DNA of 64,000 nt from contig CM040121.1 in assembly GCA_022559845.1 (NCBI GenBank), forward strand, positions 506,830,566 to 506,894,565, given 5' to 3'. Under the pieces are notes generated by a model that was given only the letters and a program-made list of their open reading frames with translations, did no database searches and had not been told where the DNA came from. Numbering within the stretch: position 1 is the first letter of the stretch; the number at the start of each line of letters is the position of its first letter. Positions 30,871 to 42,409 of this stretch are shown one piece after another. Source of the DNA: Amorphophallus konjac (Eukaryota > Streptophyta > Magnoliopsida > Alismatales > Araceae). The position numbers and the translations under genes were made by a program.

Positions 30871-33800
30871 TGTAAGACCCCGAATTATTTTATTGGATTT
30901 AATATATTTATTTATCTCTTGTTAATTAAGAATTGAATTTCTATTGATTTAATAATTGAATTTCAAATTTATTAATATTTAATTCCTTAGAAATAGAATA
31001 GTGATAATTTCGACCACCTTATAAAAATCCAGAAAAATGGTAAACAGATTAAGGTCGAGGTATATAACAACTTTTCCTTCTGGCATTAGGCCATTGTAAA
31101 TCCGTGGGAAGATCTATTTAGAGTTTAAACCCAAAAGTGCACACTTTTGACCCATACCTAACCCTTGGATTAAAACACGAAATTCGACCTCAATACTCAA
31201 CCAAATGATCTGAAATCAGTGGCAAATGGAAGGCCACAATGTAAGGAACATTTACCCTCAATCAATTTGAGGTAAACCTAGCCCCAACACGTGCTGCCGA
31301 CATAGTTTGGTCAAGTCAAAGATTTTGGCGCCGTTTCTAAACACGTAGCTTGCAGCAGCGAATACTCCGAAGGCTCCAGAAGCTCTATGAGCTATCAAAA
31401 TGAAGCCGTACGAGTCTTCTTTCATTTGGCTGCTGTGGGGTTCACTGAAGTTTCAGATCTGGGGAGATCTAGCTCGAATTGTGGAGGTGGGTCAGCAGGC
31501 CGTTGGCTTCCCTTCATCCTTCTTTGATCCATCGATTGAGGTAGGAATTCTCAACCAAATTTTGATCATGAGTATAGCAAATTGTTCCTCTCATCGAGCT
31601 CTATCCATTGGTGGCAAAAGCCCCAATTTTCATTAGGTATCCGTGGAGAAATCGAGCTTTTGTGAGGTGCTGTCCAAGTGTTCTTCATCCTAGGGTTTGA
31701 GTTTTCTCTCTCCGATTTGAGGTAGGTGTAACAGACCAAACTCTAATTAATTTATATGATGTAATAAGCATGATATTAGCTTTCATTTCACGTAGAAAGC
31801 CCTAAGTTTCATGAAGCATACTTATAGAATTTCTGTTTATAGTAACAACATGTTTTAGACCTAGTTCGATGTGTTCATCCGAAGTGATTTATGATTTCGA
31901 AGTATTAATCTTAATCCTCATGAACCATATCTTATATGGTTGGATTCACCATCGAAGTAGATTTCATTTGAGCCAAGAAGCCCCAAATTCCATTCTGTAT
32001 GTAGAGAGAATTTAACGTTTTAGTCACAGCATGTCAGAATTAGGGTTTCATGTGTTCTTGACTTAATAGATCTCGATTCCAGCAACTGATCATGCAATTG
32101 ACCTTGTAGACAGGTAGAGTTTTGTATTAGCTTTCCATTGATACCAAAATCCCCTTATTTGGAGCTCAATCCTAGTAGTTATTAACGTTTTAGTGCAACC
32201 CTAGCAATCACCTTGTTCCCGACGTTCACCGGATGCGGCAGGGATGACCGGAGACGACCCAGAGATGGGCGGTCTTATGATAGACCGTCCAACTCCAGCC
32301 CATCTTTTGACCAATTTTGACCCTAGCATGCCCTTATATAAACGGTTTTTCAAGAACCACTCATCCCAGGATGAACGGTTCCATAGGAACCACATATCTG
32401 GATGAAAAGTCCCTGACAGACAACATATCATTGAACGGCCCTGCACTGGCCGCACATCCCAGGGGATGGGCGGTTGGTACAGAGCCGCCCAACCCCTTGG
32501 GCGGCCCATGAGGAACCGCCCAAACCCTTGGGCGGCCCAGGGAGAACCGCCCATCTCCCTATGTCACAGGGTGACCCCTGTTCGGCCCCTGAATGCCCAG
32601 TTATATGTGCGGTCCATATAGAACCGTTTATCCTTTCAGAGAGGGACTTAATACTTGTTCTAAGGCATTCCTTTGCATGTCATTAATGATAATTAGTGAA
32701 ATAGAAACTCATTTAATAACTATTTAAATATGCAACTAAATTTACGATTATTGCTTGTTATTCGTGCTTACGCGACTTATGCGAACTCGTTATCATCTTA
32801 AATTACTTTTCTTGGCATCTTGGGTTAATATATAACCAAATCCCTATTAAATTGTCTTGGCATTAGGATTAATATGACTGTTTAGCTTGCTGATTAGCTG
32901 CTGTAGTACAGTGGAACAGCATGTTTAACTTTCCGACTTTGCACGAGCCGATTGGCGGATTAGCGTACTAGTCTCGGTTCTACCCCGGAAACTCTATCCG
33001 GTGGTCTTACCGTCATCTTGGAACATCATTATAATCATGATTAGAATCTGTTTAACACTAGCATACCTTGTTTTATGAGTTTAAACCGCTGGGTTAAGTC
33101 TTGGATCAAATCGGACGACCCGAGGCATGCGCGGTTAGTATTTGACCGCATAACCTCTTCGGCGGCCCGATCGTGACCGCATATCTTTATACGGCCCAGT
33201 ATGGATCGTATATCTTGTTCTTGGGCCTCACTGTCTTTTAGACATGAGCGGCCCATATTGCACCGTTCTTACCTTAGGGCGGCCCACTGTCAGCCGTTCT
33301 TTTCTTGACTTCACGGGCTGAGTTTCAGTCCAGTTCCCGTACGTACGGTCCTGTATGAACCGTATATACCCATCGAGCGGCTCCATTACGACCGCACATC
33401 TCTTGAAGATGAGTTTGACCGTGTTTTGTACTCTTGAATCCAAGGACAATGTTAGTCCTTTAAATCTGAACTTATGGCAGAAATTCCTCTGATTAATTGG
33501 CCATTAAAATTGACTGAATGTCTGGACGGATGGGACGTTGGGCCCAATAAATCAATGCCATCGCATCATAAGGGCCCGGTCTGGTCCTGGGGAGAGCGCC
33601 CGAAAGTTAGTGAGCCCATGGGATGTTAATGACAAGGTGGGGCATTGCACCGAAGTACTTGATTGAGTGTTGGCGTCTATGACAAAAGTATCTTGTTACT
33701 TGTTACTTGATCATACTTGGTTAAATGTTTAAAATACTTGCTTGTTGGCCAATTCCTTACTACTATCTCTTGTTATATCTCCTGTTGTAAATTCTTGTAT

Positions 33801-34330
33801 TTGTTATTCTTGTTAATCATTATCAATTATATATTTCTTGACCTTGCAAGATCTTGTTATTACCGTTGTTTCATTATATCATCATTACCTTTTTATTGCA
33901 TTATCGTTTGTAGCATGACATTTTGAAAATGTAATTAAACTGTTAATCACTTATACATGTCTGTTATTTCCTACTGAGCGTTAGCTCATAGTTGTGTTTC
34001 CCCCCTTTCCAGGCTCTTCAGGTGACGTGCTTACCGACGGGGAAGGGCAGGAGTGATGTCTTAAGTGTTTCAGTTCTAGTGTGTTAGCAGTGTGTTTATT
34101 GATAGTTGTGATTGGAGAGCATTTAGTTTCAGTTATGTTGTTGAGTCTTAGTGATTGTTATTCCACGTTGTATTAAGTTGCCTTTGAGATTATTGTATCA
34201 GTTTGGTTGTTAAATGATCATTTAGTATTTCCTTTCCATAGCACTTGTGTATATTTAGATTAGCTCTCTCTCTTTCCTGCTTGCCTCTGACTGTACGTCC
34301 CGATATTTCCGCCTTGTTCGGGGCGTGACA
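30871..34330 (+). mobile_element. Solo LTR G2, chromovirus-type, 3.46 kb
   Basis: Starts TGTAAGACCCCG and ends CGGGGCGTGACA, the same style as G1. The 5-bp duplication GTTCC is on both sides (30866-30870, 34331-34335). There is no PBS, internal domain or second LTR, so it arose by LTR-LTR recombination. GCGGCC-type inverted repeats occur in two clusters, 32266-32640 and 33128-33400; in the first, GGGCGG/CCGCCC arms are nearly perfect. It is related to the G1 LTR but clearly a different subfamily. Confidence 0.88.
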
Positions 34331-34335
34331 GTTCC

Positions 34336-35645
34336 TATGTGGATACCATGATCATAAAACAGAGTGCACTTCAATATAAGAATCTTCTATTATATGCATT
34401 TTGAATGATTATTTCTATGTTTAAAACAGAGTGCACTCATTTTGGTTGTTCATCCAAATAATAAGTTGGTTCAGGTTTAATGACTTCATTGCGTTTTGAT
34501 ATAAATGACCTCTTGAAATCATCTATGTTCAACTTTTAATAGACCTTAACCAGTGTTTACATGTTGTGCCCTGAATGATTATTTCTGAAATCTGTAAATT
34601 CTAATTTCATGGCTATTTTGGTTGAGACATGTAAATTGAGTATTGTTTTTAAACACAATGATAATCTAAAATTCCAAATAGCTAAGTGTGGCAGAGCAAT
34701 GACACTAGATTACTGAGAAACCATGCCCCTTCTCCTCGAAGAAAAGTGGGTTGTGTCATGAGGTACCTTTATTAACTCTTCATAAAATATGTAAGGTAGA
34801 ACAATGGCAAGCTTGCTGAGAAATATGTCCCCTCATTAATGAAATGAGGTTCGATATGTCATGAGATGACAATGCTATCCTTGTTCAAATCTGAGGCATG
34901 ACAGTCAGTCATACCAAGTACCTAGGGATATTGGCATCTAAACAACATATATCCTCAAGATACAAGACATGCACTAGACTTAATTGCTCGTAAAAATCTT
35001 CTTGTGCTTACAGAAAATTGTGTGCCTGATAGCTAAAGATAAAAGGAAATTTGCTAAAACTCTGGAATTCCATAAGATCTTCATGCTTGTTTAATCTTAA
35101 TACTAGTTTGTGTAACTCCTAAAAGGAGTCAATGCAATTTAGTGAGTAAGATCAAGAAAGGTTAAACATGGTTTTGATATGTAATTTTGGTTCATTTCTA
35201 TTAAAACACGAATGTAGATGTTTTCTCAAGCAAATTTCATTGACAAACTCAGATATCATTAGCTTTGAACCATGCAAATTGATTAAGGATCATATCATTG
35301 GATGCACATAATGGGCGACTCTGAACATACTTCATCTCTGTGTTATGAAATTAGTATCAGATTGTGAATCTCCTTGTATCATCTCTCCTCAACTCATCTG
35401 ATATGTTGTATTTCTCCAAAATTTCTCCTACTCATATCCTCTCTTCCACCATTTCTCGTCCCACCTTTTTGCTAATGCCAAAGGGGGAGAGTGGTTTGGT
35501 GAGTCATCATTCAAGGGGGAGAGTAGTTGAGTCTTTTTTTTAGTTCATGCTCTATCTCCATATGCATGTGCTTTAAAAATGCTTGAATTAGTTCATATTG
35601 ATGTACACTGACTCACAGTGTTGCCATCATAAAAAATGGGGAAAA
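34336..35645 (+). other. S1 post-pol untranslated region, last segment
   Basis: No gene seen. AAAACAGAGTGCACT occurs twice near 34355 and 34425. Polypurine motifs GGGGGAG lie at 35483-35489 and 35515-35521, and ATGGGGAAAA (35636-35645) abuts the LTR and is the likely functional PPT. Several spaced polypurine tracts before the 3' LTR are known for Sireviruses. Confidence 0.65.
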
Positions 35646-37617
35646 TGTTGTGTCCCTGCAGTTTTGATGCTGTCTAACATCATTAGTCATTGACACTCTA
35701 AGGTTTTGAAGCTATCTAACACCATGAGTCATTGTCTTTCTAATGATACTTTGATGTTCTCAAGGCAGTTCAAGCAAAATGCGCAAATGAATAAGAAATA
35801 AATCAAGTGCATAGATATCGAAGCAATTGGCTGCACAGAAAATAAGTCAAGTTGGTTTGGGAAGTAATCTCAAGCAACGACAGATCCAGCAGAAATCAAG
35901 CAAGGCTGAAGAAGAACATCTATAAGCAATTTTCTCAAAGGTGGTGTCGACCTCACAAGGCTGCAGTGTCGACCTCACCAGCTCCAGCGGCCATCCATCT
36001 AAAGAAATCCCTAAGGTTGGTGTCGACCTGATATTCTTAGGAGGTCGACCTTAGACACTTCCAGAAAGCATTATAAATGCTCCTTCACATGGCAGTGTCG
36101 ACCTCATTCCATCAGGAGGTCGACACCATGATCCTTCCAGCAAACGTTAGAGACCGATTTTCTAAAGGCAATGTCGACACTACAGTTACAGAAGGTCGAC
36201 ACCACAATGCTTCTAGCAAGCGTTGTAGACAGAATTTTGTGAAGCAGTGTCGACACCACTGTTTCAGCAGGTCGACACTATGGTTCTCCCAGAAGCACTT
36301 TAAGCTGTTTTATGTCAAACATGTCAGGTCATCTGGGGAATAAAATAATGAACCGTAAACCTCCAAAAACATGGATTTCAAGGTCTAGAGGAAGGTCCAA
36401 GGTCAGACATATGTCTCATCCATCATCACCACACCTGACCAACTTTTTAGAGGCAGCCATGTCAGAGTCCAAATTTGGGAGATGTCTCTTATCTGGTCAC
36501 ACCACTTTTTGTAGACACCCAATAGGATTTGGTCCTAGAAAGGTACACCAAGCAGAGAATTGACCTTAGCCAATGAGGAAGCAGACTGCAAGATTTCATC
36601 CATGTGGATCATTAAATGCTCAGATTTGGAGCTGAAGGAAAGTCTTATGCTATATCTCCTCTAAGCCAATCACGAGAAATCAAGTCTAAAAACATATTTT
36701 TCCACTTATATTGGACCAATCAATGGACAGATTTTTGGAGGGAATTTTCCTATCTTAGGAAAACAAATAGAGGCATGCACCTCTATGCATGAAGTGTGCT
36801 GCAAGTGTGCAAAATGAAAAGAGGCCTAAAGAGAGAAGAGTTGTTGTTGTGGCTAGAAAAAAATAGGAGGACATGCTACTGCTGCAGGAGAGGCCGGTGC
36901 CCTTGAACAAGGAAGAAGAAGGTGAGGAGCTGGGTGCCATCTCTGTGAATATCTGAAGTGAAGCGACAAGCTCTTCTTCCATCTGTTCGTTGTCATGCAA
37001 AGAGAAGCCACCATCACTGAAGCAATGAATCTGAAAGCAGCAAACCAAGTCCTCCAGTTTTCAGACAAGGATATTTACATTTGACATTGAGTTTTATTCT
37101 TCTTGTCTGAAGTTCTTCATTACCCTTTCATGTTTTGTTCTCGTTCTTGATAAAACTTGAATCGTCCCTACCGGTGATAGTAGGAAGACAGATCAAGCTT
37201 GTGAGCTTAGATCTGTGGTTTGGCCTGTATGCCATCAAGCTGTGTGACAGCGTTTCCTTGAGAGTGGATTATCTCTCTGCAAGCTGCAAGGCAGCGGGTT
37301 GTTGTTAAGCTGTGTAATCAGCAGGTTGTGCAGTTGCACTAAGGAAGCCTCACTTGGTTTAAGTGATGGGTGGACATAGGACTTTGGAGAAAGTCTGAAC
37401 CACCTTAAAAACCTTTGTCCCTGTTGTTTGCATGTGTGTTTGCTCCTTGGTAGATGCTTGTCTAGGCTTGTTATCTATTTACTCTCTTGCATAGCATGTG
37501 TGTATTCCCTAATTTTATAGTAGTTCCTTTTATTCCACTGTGGTCATTTTTATTTCAAGAAAAAGAGGGGCAGATCTATTCACCCCTCCCCTCTAGATCA
37601 GCCATTCCCACACAACA
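35646..37617 (+). mobile_element. 3' LTR of Sirevirus S1
   Basis: Starts TGTTGTGTCCCTGCAG and ends CCCACACAACA, with perfect 8-base terminal inverted repeats (TGTTGTGT/ACACAACA). It contains an array of paired GTCGAC motifs (about 35945-36280). The 3' part with GCTGTGTxATCAGC-like repeats and CACTTGGTTTAAGTGATGG is shared with the reverse solo LTR at 39678-41875 and with S2. Confidence 0.85.
35945..36280. repeat. Paired GTCGAC palindromes in S1 LTR
   Basis: Ten GTCGAC sites form five pairs. The pairs starting near 36024, 36095, 36172 and 36246 are about 71-77 bp apart, and within each the flanks are inverted (GTGTCGACCTC...GAGGTCGACACC). Palindromic repeats in this part of the LTR are an established Sirevirus feature. 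Confidence 0.85.
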
Positions 37618-38656
37618 CATTGGACCACCATCGACGGGCGTGACCCTAACTAGTCACTCGTTACTGCCGTTCCTTGGTTGCTTGTATGGTGTCTCAGTTA
37701 CCGCATTCGAGGTGAGTGAGAGATACCCAAGGCGCAGTGTAAGACATTAGTGGACGCATCTGGCTTTTCTTCTAGTGAGGAGGTGCTTCTGTCACATGAC
37801 ACGTAATTCTTGTGGCTCTTGTGGTTCTCGTGAACCGTGAGCCTTTGTGATTCTCTTGATATGTGGTTTTATGTCCTTTCGAAACTAAGGTCTAGGGTGT
37901 CGGTAGAGAATTACCGTGGTTCTACCTGTAGACAGTGTAGGAGGCATGACAGCGGAGTCGTGACCCTGCCTTTGGTCGTGTAGGTCTTAGTGGGAGCTTT
38001 GTCTGTTTCCATAGGCCTTCATGATAGAGTTTCATGGTTTATCGACGGCTCGGTAACTCCTGACTTTGTAAGATTGAGGCTTGTTCTTCTGTTGCCGTTA
38101 GGAGTAGTTTAGAGGGCCGAGGTTCTATCGGCTGTCGTGTTTCTGTGTAGTACGATTGTTCTCCTCTTTACTCTTTCTGTTGCTACTCCTGCTATTGCTT
38201 TTACTGTTTAGCATTGTTGTTACTATTGTTGTTTCGTGGTAGGGATCTGCGGGATCCCTACTGAGCCAGTGAGACGAGGCTCACCCCTGACTTTTCAAGT
38301 GTACACGTTCTTCCTCGTGGTTTGGAGGCGCAGTGCGGTGGTTCTTAGTTGTTAGCTTTGCCAGTGTCGGACTTCCCCCGACTTGAGAGTACGTTTCTCT
38401 CTCTGTCAGACTGTACTTTAGTTGGACTGGACTCTGCTATCTTTATAGCTTTAATTGTTTAATTGAAAATATAATTTTATTTCTGCTAATTTAGCAATCC
38501 TGATCATAATTATAGAATTATTTACTATTTTATCTGGAAGTTCAATGTACTCCACACACACCTTTCTTTCCCTTCGGAGCCTTATAGCTCTTGGGAGGCC
38601 TCTCAGGATCTAAGCGGTATCGGGTTTACCCAGTATCCGGATGTTGGGTCGTCACA
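37618..38656 (+). mobile_element. 5' LTR of C, right part only
   Basis: Aligns by eye with 44815-45852, starting with TTGGACCACC(A/G)TCGACGGGC and ending GGGTCGTCACA. The left 2.4 kb is displaced beyond S1, out of the window. Confidence 0.85.
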
Positions 38657-38658
38657 GG

Positions 38659-38670
38659 TGGTATCAGAGT
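38659..38670 (+). other. Primer-binding site of C
   Basis: TGGTATCAGAGT two bases after the LTR; matches plant initiator Met-tRNA except possibly at the last base. Confidence 0.75.
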
Positions 38671-39672
38671 GAGAGATGTGTGGAAAATACTTGGGAATTC
38701 GAGATATTATAGTGATCAGAGTCCATAAGGTCTCGTACAGTCGGCAGCTGGCATAGGTTTTGTGTTTATTTATCGCTTTGCTTCTCGGGTGAGAGCTTGT
38801 GTGCTCTGTGTTGGCGCTGCGTAGGTGGTTTTGCTCTCGTCAGGATGTGATGGAGAGTTCATCTTTCATCATGGTGTTGGTCTCAGTTGTGCTGCGCTAG
38901 GTAGAGTTTGCCGGTAGGTGTGAATCTGTGGTGCGGCATTTGAGATTTTATGTGGCGTGATCAGGTGGCTGATGGGAATTGTAATGGTCGTGCATGTTCT
39001 CCGAGGAGATTAATACGGTTTGTCCATCCTAGCTTGAGGTTTGGTCAGCCCTTGAGGTGATAAGGTTGTGGTTTGAGGTGGTCATTTTGGTGCCCTATTT
39101 GAGAGAGTGCCCGGCGAGCTTAGGATTTCCTTCCTGGTGAGCTGTTGTTGGCCGAGCTTGATCTTTCTCATCTTTCCTTGTGGCATTGTTTTGAGGTTTA
39201 GTTGTGGCTTGTGCTGTGGCTCTTAGCACGATGGTTTGCACTATGGTAACTTGTGATCGGCAGTTGGTAGGATCGGTACTCGAGGCGTGGTATATTGCAG
39301 TTTCATGAATTACGATGGCATCAAGAGTTGTACTGAGTTGTGAATGCCGAGTTATCTGTGATGCTTGTATGTGATGTGTTGAGTGCACAGTGGAAGCGTG
39401 TGGGCTTATAACCCACAGGTCAAGGATGTTGAGGTTGGAAGATTCTGACCAGTCGAGAGGATTGCTTCCTCAGTGTGACATTATCTTGGCTATGTGTGCC
39501 TTGATGATGTTGGTTGTCGTGCCGTTGCTTGAGATTTTGTGGTGTGTTGGTTGTGCTTATGGTCAGCTTAGGAGGAGTTCCCTGTGAGTCTGAGTTTGGA
39601 ATTATATGGACCGAGGTCTTGTCAGTTGTTTTTGTTGTGCTCTCCTGAAAGGGTAGAGTTGGCGTGAAACTC
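38671..39672. other. C interior, non-coding left part
   Basis: No gag or pol motif in any frame. ORFs present are short and without recognisable composition. Confidence 0.6.
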
Positions 39673-40660
39673 GAATCTGATATGGATCTAGAGGGGGGGG
39701 TGAATAGATCTATCCCAAATTTAAACCAATATTAAGTAGACAAAATGTGGAATTAAAGTTGCTTAATAAGAACAACCAATTCAGACATAAAACAACTAGA
39801 TCCACTGTATTAACAAGAGACTTAACCAAATGATATGAACAGAGAGAATAAGTGAAATCAGATAGACGAGAGAAACACAACAGCAACAAAACTGAATTCC
39901 AGAGAGATGGAGTGTGAAGAGGTACTTGGCGGAGGTGGAGCTCAATGCGTGTCCTCACGCAAGATAAACCACTTTTTAGATAAGTCTAACTTATCCTTCA
40001 AGCAGTACCTTTTGATATACCTTCTCCACTCTCTAGAATAACCAAAATATCGATCAAACGAAACATGATAACAGTCAGAAATGTAAATGATCCAATCACA
40101 AACCATCAAGAATGAACACACGATTTTTAGGTGGTTCGATCTCCTGCAGAGATCTACGTCCACCCAACACTTAAACCAAGTGTGACTTCACTGCTGATTC
40201 ACAGCTTCTAATCCGCTGATCCACAGCTTCGGGGAAAACTTCCCAACACACGCTGAGCCTTACAGCTTAAGCTACCAGAGGAATCCTCCTCTACCGCTGG
40301 GGATTACAGCTTATCCACCGCTGACTCACAGCTTGCTATAACAAGAGTACGAAATAGAAAAACAAAGGCAAACAGAAGAACTGAAAATAGTATGACAATC
40401 TGTAGCTCTTACAAAGAGCAGATCGGCTCTGGCATTGTACCAAGAAGCCGGAAAAAATGACTTACAGACTCTCTGACTCACACCCTTCAAACAACTCTAA
40501 GCACTCCTCTCAAAGCTCCATAAAACTCTCTCAAGGCTATCTCTGAATCTTGTTGGGAATTCTTCTTTACTTGGCTGCTGCTATCTTCTCTGGATATGCT
40601 TTTACGTATGCTCGATATCTCTCTTGTTCTTCAGTGTTTTTCAATAATGAGTGATCTGCC

Positions 40661-40670
40661 CCTTTTATAA
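40661..40670 (-). promoter_or_regulatory. TATA box of reverse Sirevirus-like LTR
   Basis: TTATAAAAGG on minus. It places the CACCGAC array (40977-41626) upstream of the start site, in U3. Confidence 0.55.
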
Positions 40671-40976
40671 TGCAGTAGATGATGGGCGCGTGGAAACCAC
40701 GCTTTCTGCCCAAAATTTTGTTCAGATTTGATTTGAAAAGGCCAAGTGGCAACATCTTGATTGAGTTGCTTTCCACGTGTCAAACCCAGAGCTTCACCTT
40801 TTGCTTTGGATCACGTGCCTTTTTATCCTGGTACTTCAGTTGCTCGTGACTTGGGGTTCCCAGGTAGTTGGAACACGCGTCGGGTGTTTGATCTTTAGTC
40901 TTGCCTGTCATTTTAACAAGCAAGGTTATCAGTCACGTGTTATGAACTTAGACAATTCACAAGTCTATGTGTATAT

Positions 40977-41626
40977 GCACAGACGCAAGAATAAAGAGCT
41001 TGCACAGACTATATCATGCGGTATAGTAATATGCACTGACTTTGGTTATGTAGGACACGAATGTGCACTGACCTTATTACGCATGTATTAAAACATGCAC
41101 AGACATTGCTAGACACAAGACAGAGCTTGCACCGACCTTAAGCACAAACCACAGCTTGCACCGACTATATGCGTAATACACAATCTGCACCGACTATATA
41201 CATAATGCATGTGTGCACCAAGTCTATGCAAGCAAACCTGCACCGACTATATGCAAGGTACAAAATGTGCATCGACTCTATATGCTTTACAACAGAACCT
41301 GCACAGACCCTATATGCTCATGGCAAACTTGCACCGACTTGATGCTCACAACACAATTTGCACCGACTTATATATGTGTAAGGCAAAAGATGCACAGACC
41401 TTATGTGGTCACAGCCAAACATGCACCGACCTCACATACTCCCAGTGAAACCTGCACCGACCTTAATATGCTCAATGCAGATGCTTCACCGACTTCACTA
41501 AGTGAAGACGTTGACTAGCACTGACCTGAGGTGTGCGAGCGGCATTACTTGCACTGACCTTACTTGCTTTTCTTACACAACATGCATCGACTGAATGCAG
41601 GCATAACACAGACATGCACCGACCTT
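40977..41626. repeat. About 22 spaced TGCACCGAC motifs, about 30-bp period
   Basis: TGCA(C/T)(C/A/T)GAC recurs about every 30 bp (for example near 41130, 41157, 41187, 41240, 41331, 41360, 41421, 41452, 41614), often followed by TATATGC or CTTA. The array is on the promoter side of the TATA box. Complement is GTCGGTGCA, so it shares a GTCG core with the S1 and S2 palindromes. Confidence 0.85.
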
Positions 41627-41880
41627 AGATTCAGAATAACAAAGTGTGCAGAAATATTTTATGAAATGGTCTGACATATAACTAATTCATCAAACTACAC
41701 AATATTACCATGATCAATATAAAATCATCAAAGTCAACTCTACAGTCAATAAAGTCAACTCTATAGTCAACAAAGTCAACTCTATTATTGCCAATCATTC
41801 AAAACACATCATTCAAAATACAATCAATGCATAGTAGTCTTCACACTGCAGAACATCTTAAGAGGAAACCCAACATAATC

Positions 41881-42396
41881 AAATGTAATGTTTGAATGAG
41901 GACTGACTCGATTGTGTTTATGGTCCAGTGGTGTCATTGGCGTTCTGCGTACCAGTTTCGTTTGTTGTTGCGGTGCGGAAGCCGATGGGTGGTTGCAGTC
42001 AACTGAGATGAATGTGTTCATTGTGCGAGCTAATGCCCGTGTTGTCTGCCGAGTATGAGTTTTTATCGATAGCTGTGTCATGGCATGGGTCGTGTGTCCT
42101 TGATCTGTGAGACGGCAGCGATGATGCCTTGTTTGGAGGTTCCAGACTTGTGTTCCTTTCTATATCGTGCTCGTTCTGTGGATCGGTGTGCTTTGAGATA
42201 CGAAGCATGATGATCTTGCTTGTGATCATGGTCTGACAGTGTTCCTCTGAATCGTGTTTTCGAGAATTATGTTATCGTGTTATCGTGTTTTCGTGTGTTC
42301 AAGGTTCGGTTGGAGCTTGGAGAGCGTTGCCAGCTATTTGGGTTGTTCTTCCCTATCCCTTGTTGACTCCTTAAATTTTGAGGATAAAATTTCTTA
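41881..42396. other. C interior, non-coding right part
   Basis: No gene seen. TTATCGTGTTATCGTGTTTTCGTGTG near 42270 is a short repeat. Confidence 0.5.
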
Positions 42397-42409
42397 AAGG
42401 AGGGGAGGA
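42397..42409 (+). other. Polypurine tract of C
   Basis: AAAGGAGGGGAGGA immediately before TGTAATACCC. Confidence 0.75.

Larger units (their letters stand above)
18175..37617 (+). mobile_element. Sirevirus-type copia element S1, 3' part
   Basis: The element is visible in four pieces: pol remnant 18175-19588, post-pol untranslated region (19589-20229, 30730-30870, 34336-35645), and 3' LTR 35646-37617. It is interrupted by the Tat element on its left, then by G1 and G2. RT and RNase H are of the Sirevirus/Maximus type (WVFRNKL, LYVDDIVFGS-like, KPLYNDRF). Repeated GGGGGAG tracts before the 3' LTR and GTCGAC palindromes in the LTR are also Sirevirus traits. The LTR ends are TGTTGTGT...ACACAACA. 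The whole element lies in the 5' LTR of element C. Confidence 0.8.
39678..41875 (-). mobile_element. Sirevirus-like solo LTR in reverse orientation
   Basis: Read on minus, it starts TGTTGGGTTTCC (41875) and ends near CCATATCA (39678). It ends with the CATCACCCCCCCCTCTAG-type tract seen at the end of the S1 LTR (39690-39705 on +). A TATA box on minus (40661-40670) and GCTGTGAATCAGC repeats (40180-40340) also match S1. Flanks GAATC (39673-39677) and TAATC (41876-41880) are a possible target-site duplication with one mismatch. It lies in the interior of C. Confidence 0.7.

Noticed and set aside
36755..37068. Minus-strand ORFs in the S1 LTR with hydrophobic stretches
   Set aside because: No start context or family; they lie antisense within an LTR and are not kept in the related LTRs.
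40977..41626. CRISPR-like array (short motif at about 30-bp spacing)
   Set aside because: The repeated part is only about 9 bp and degenerate, spacers are not unique protospacer-like units, and the context is a plant LTR upstream of a TATA box.
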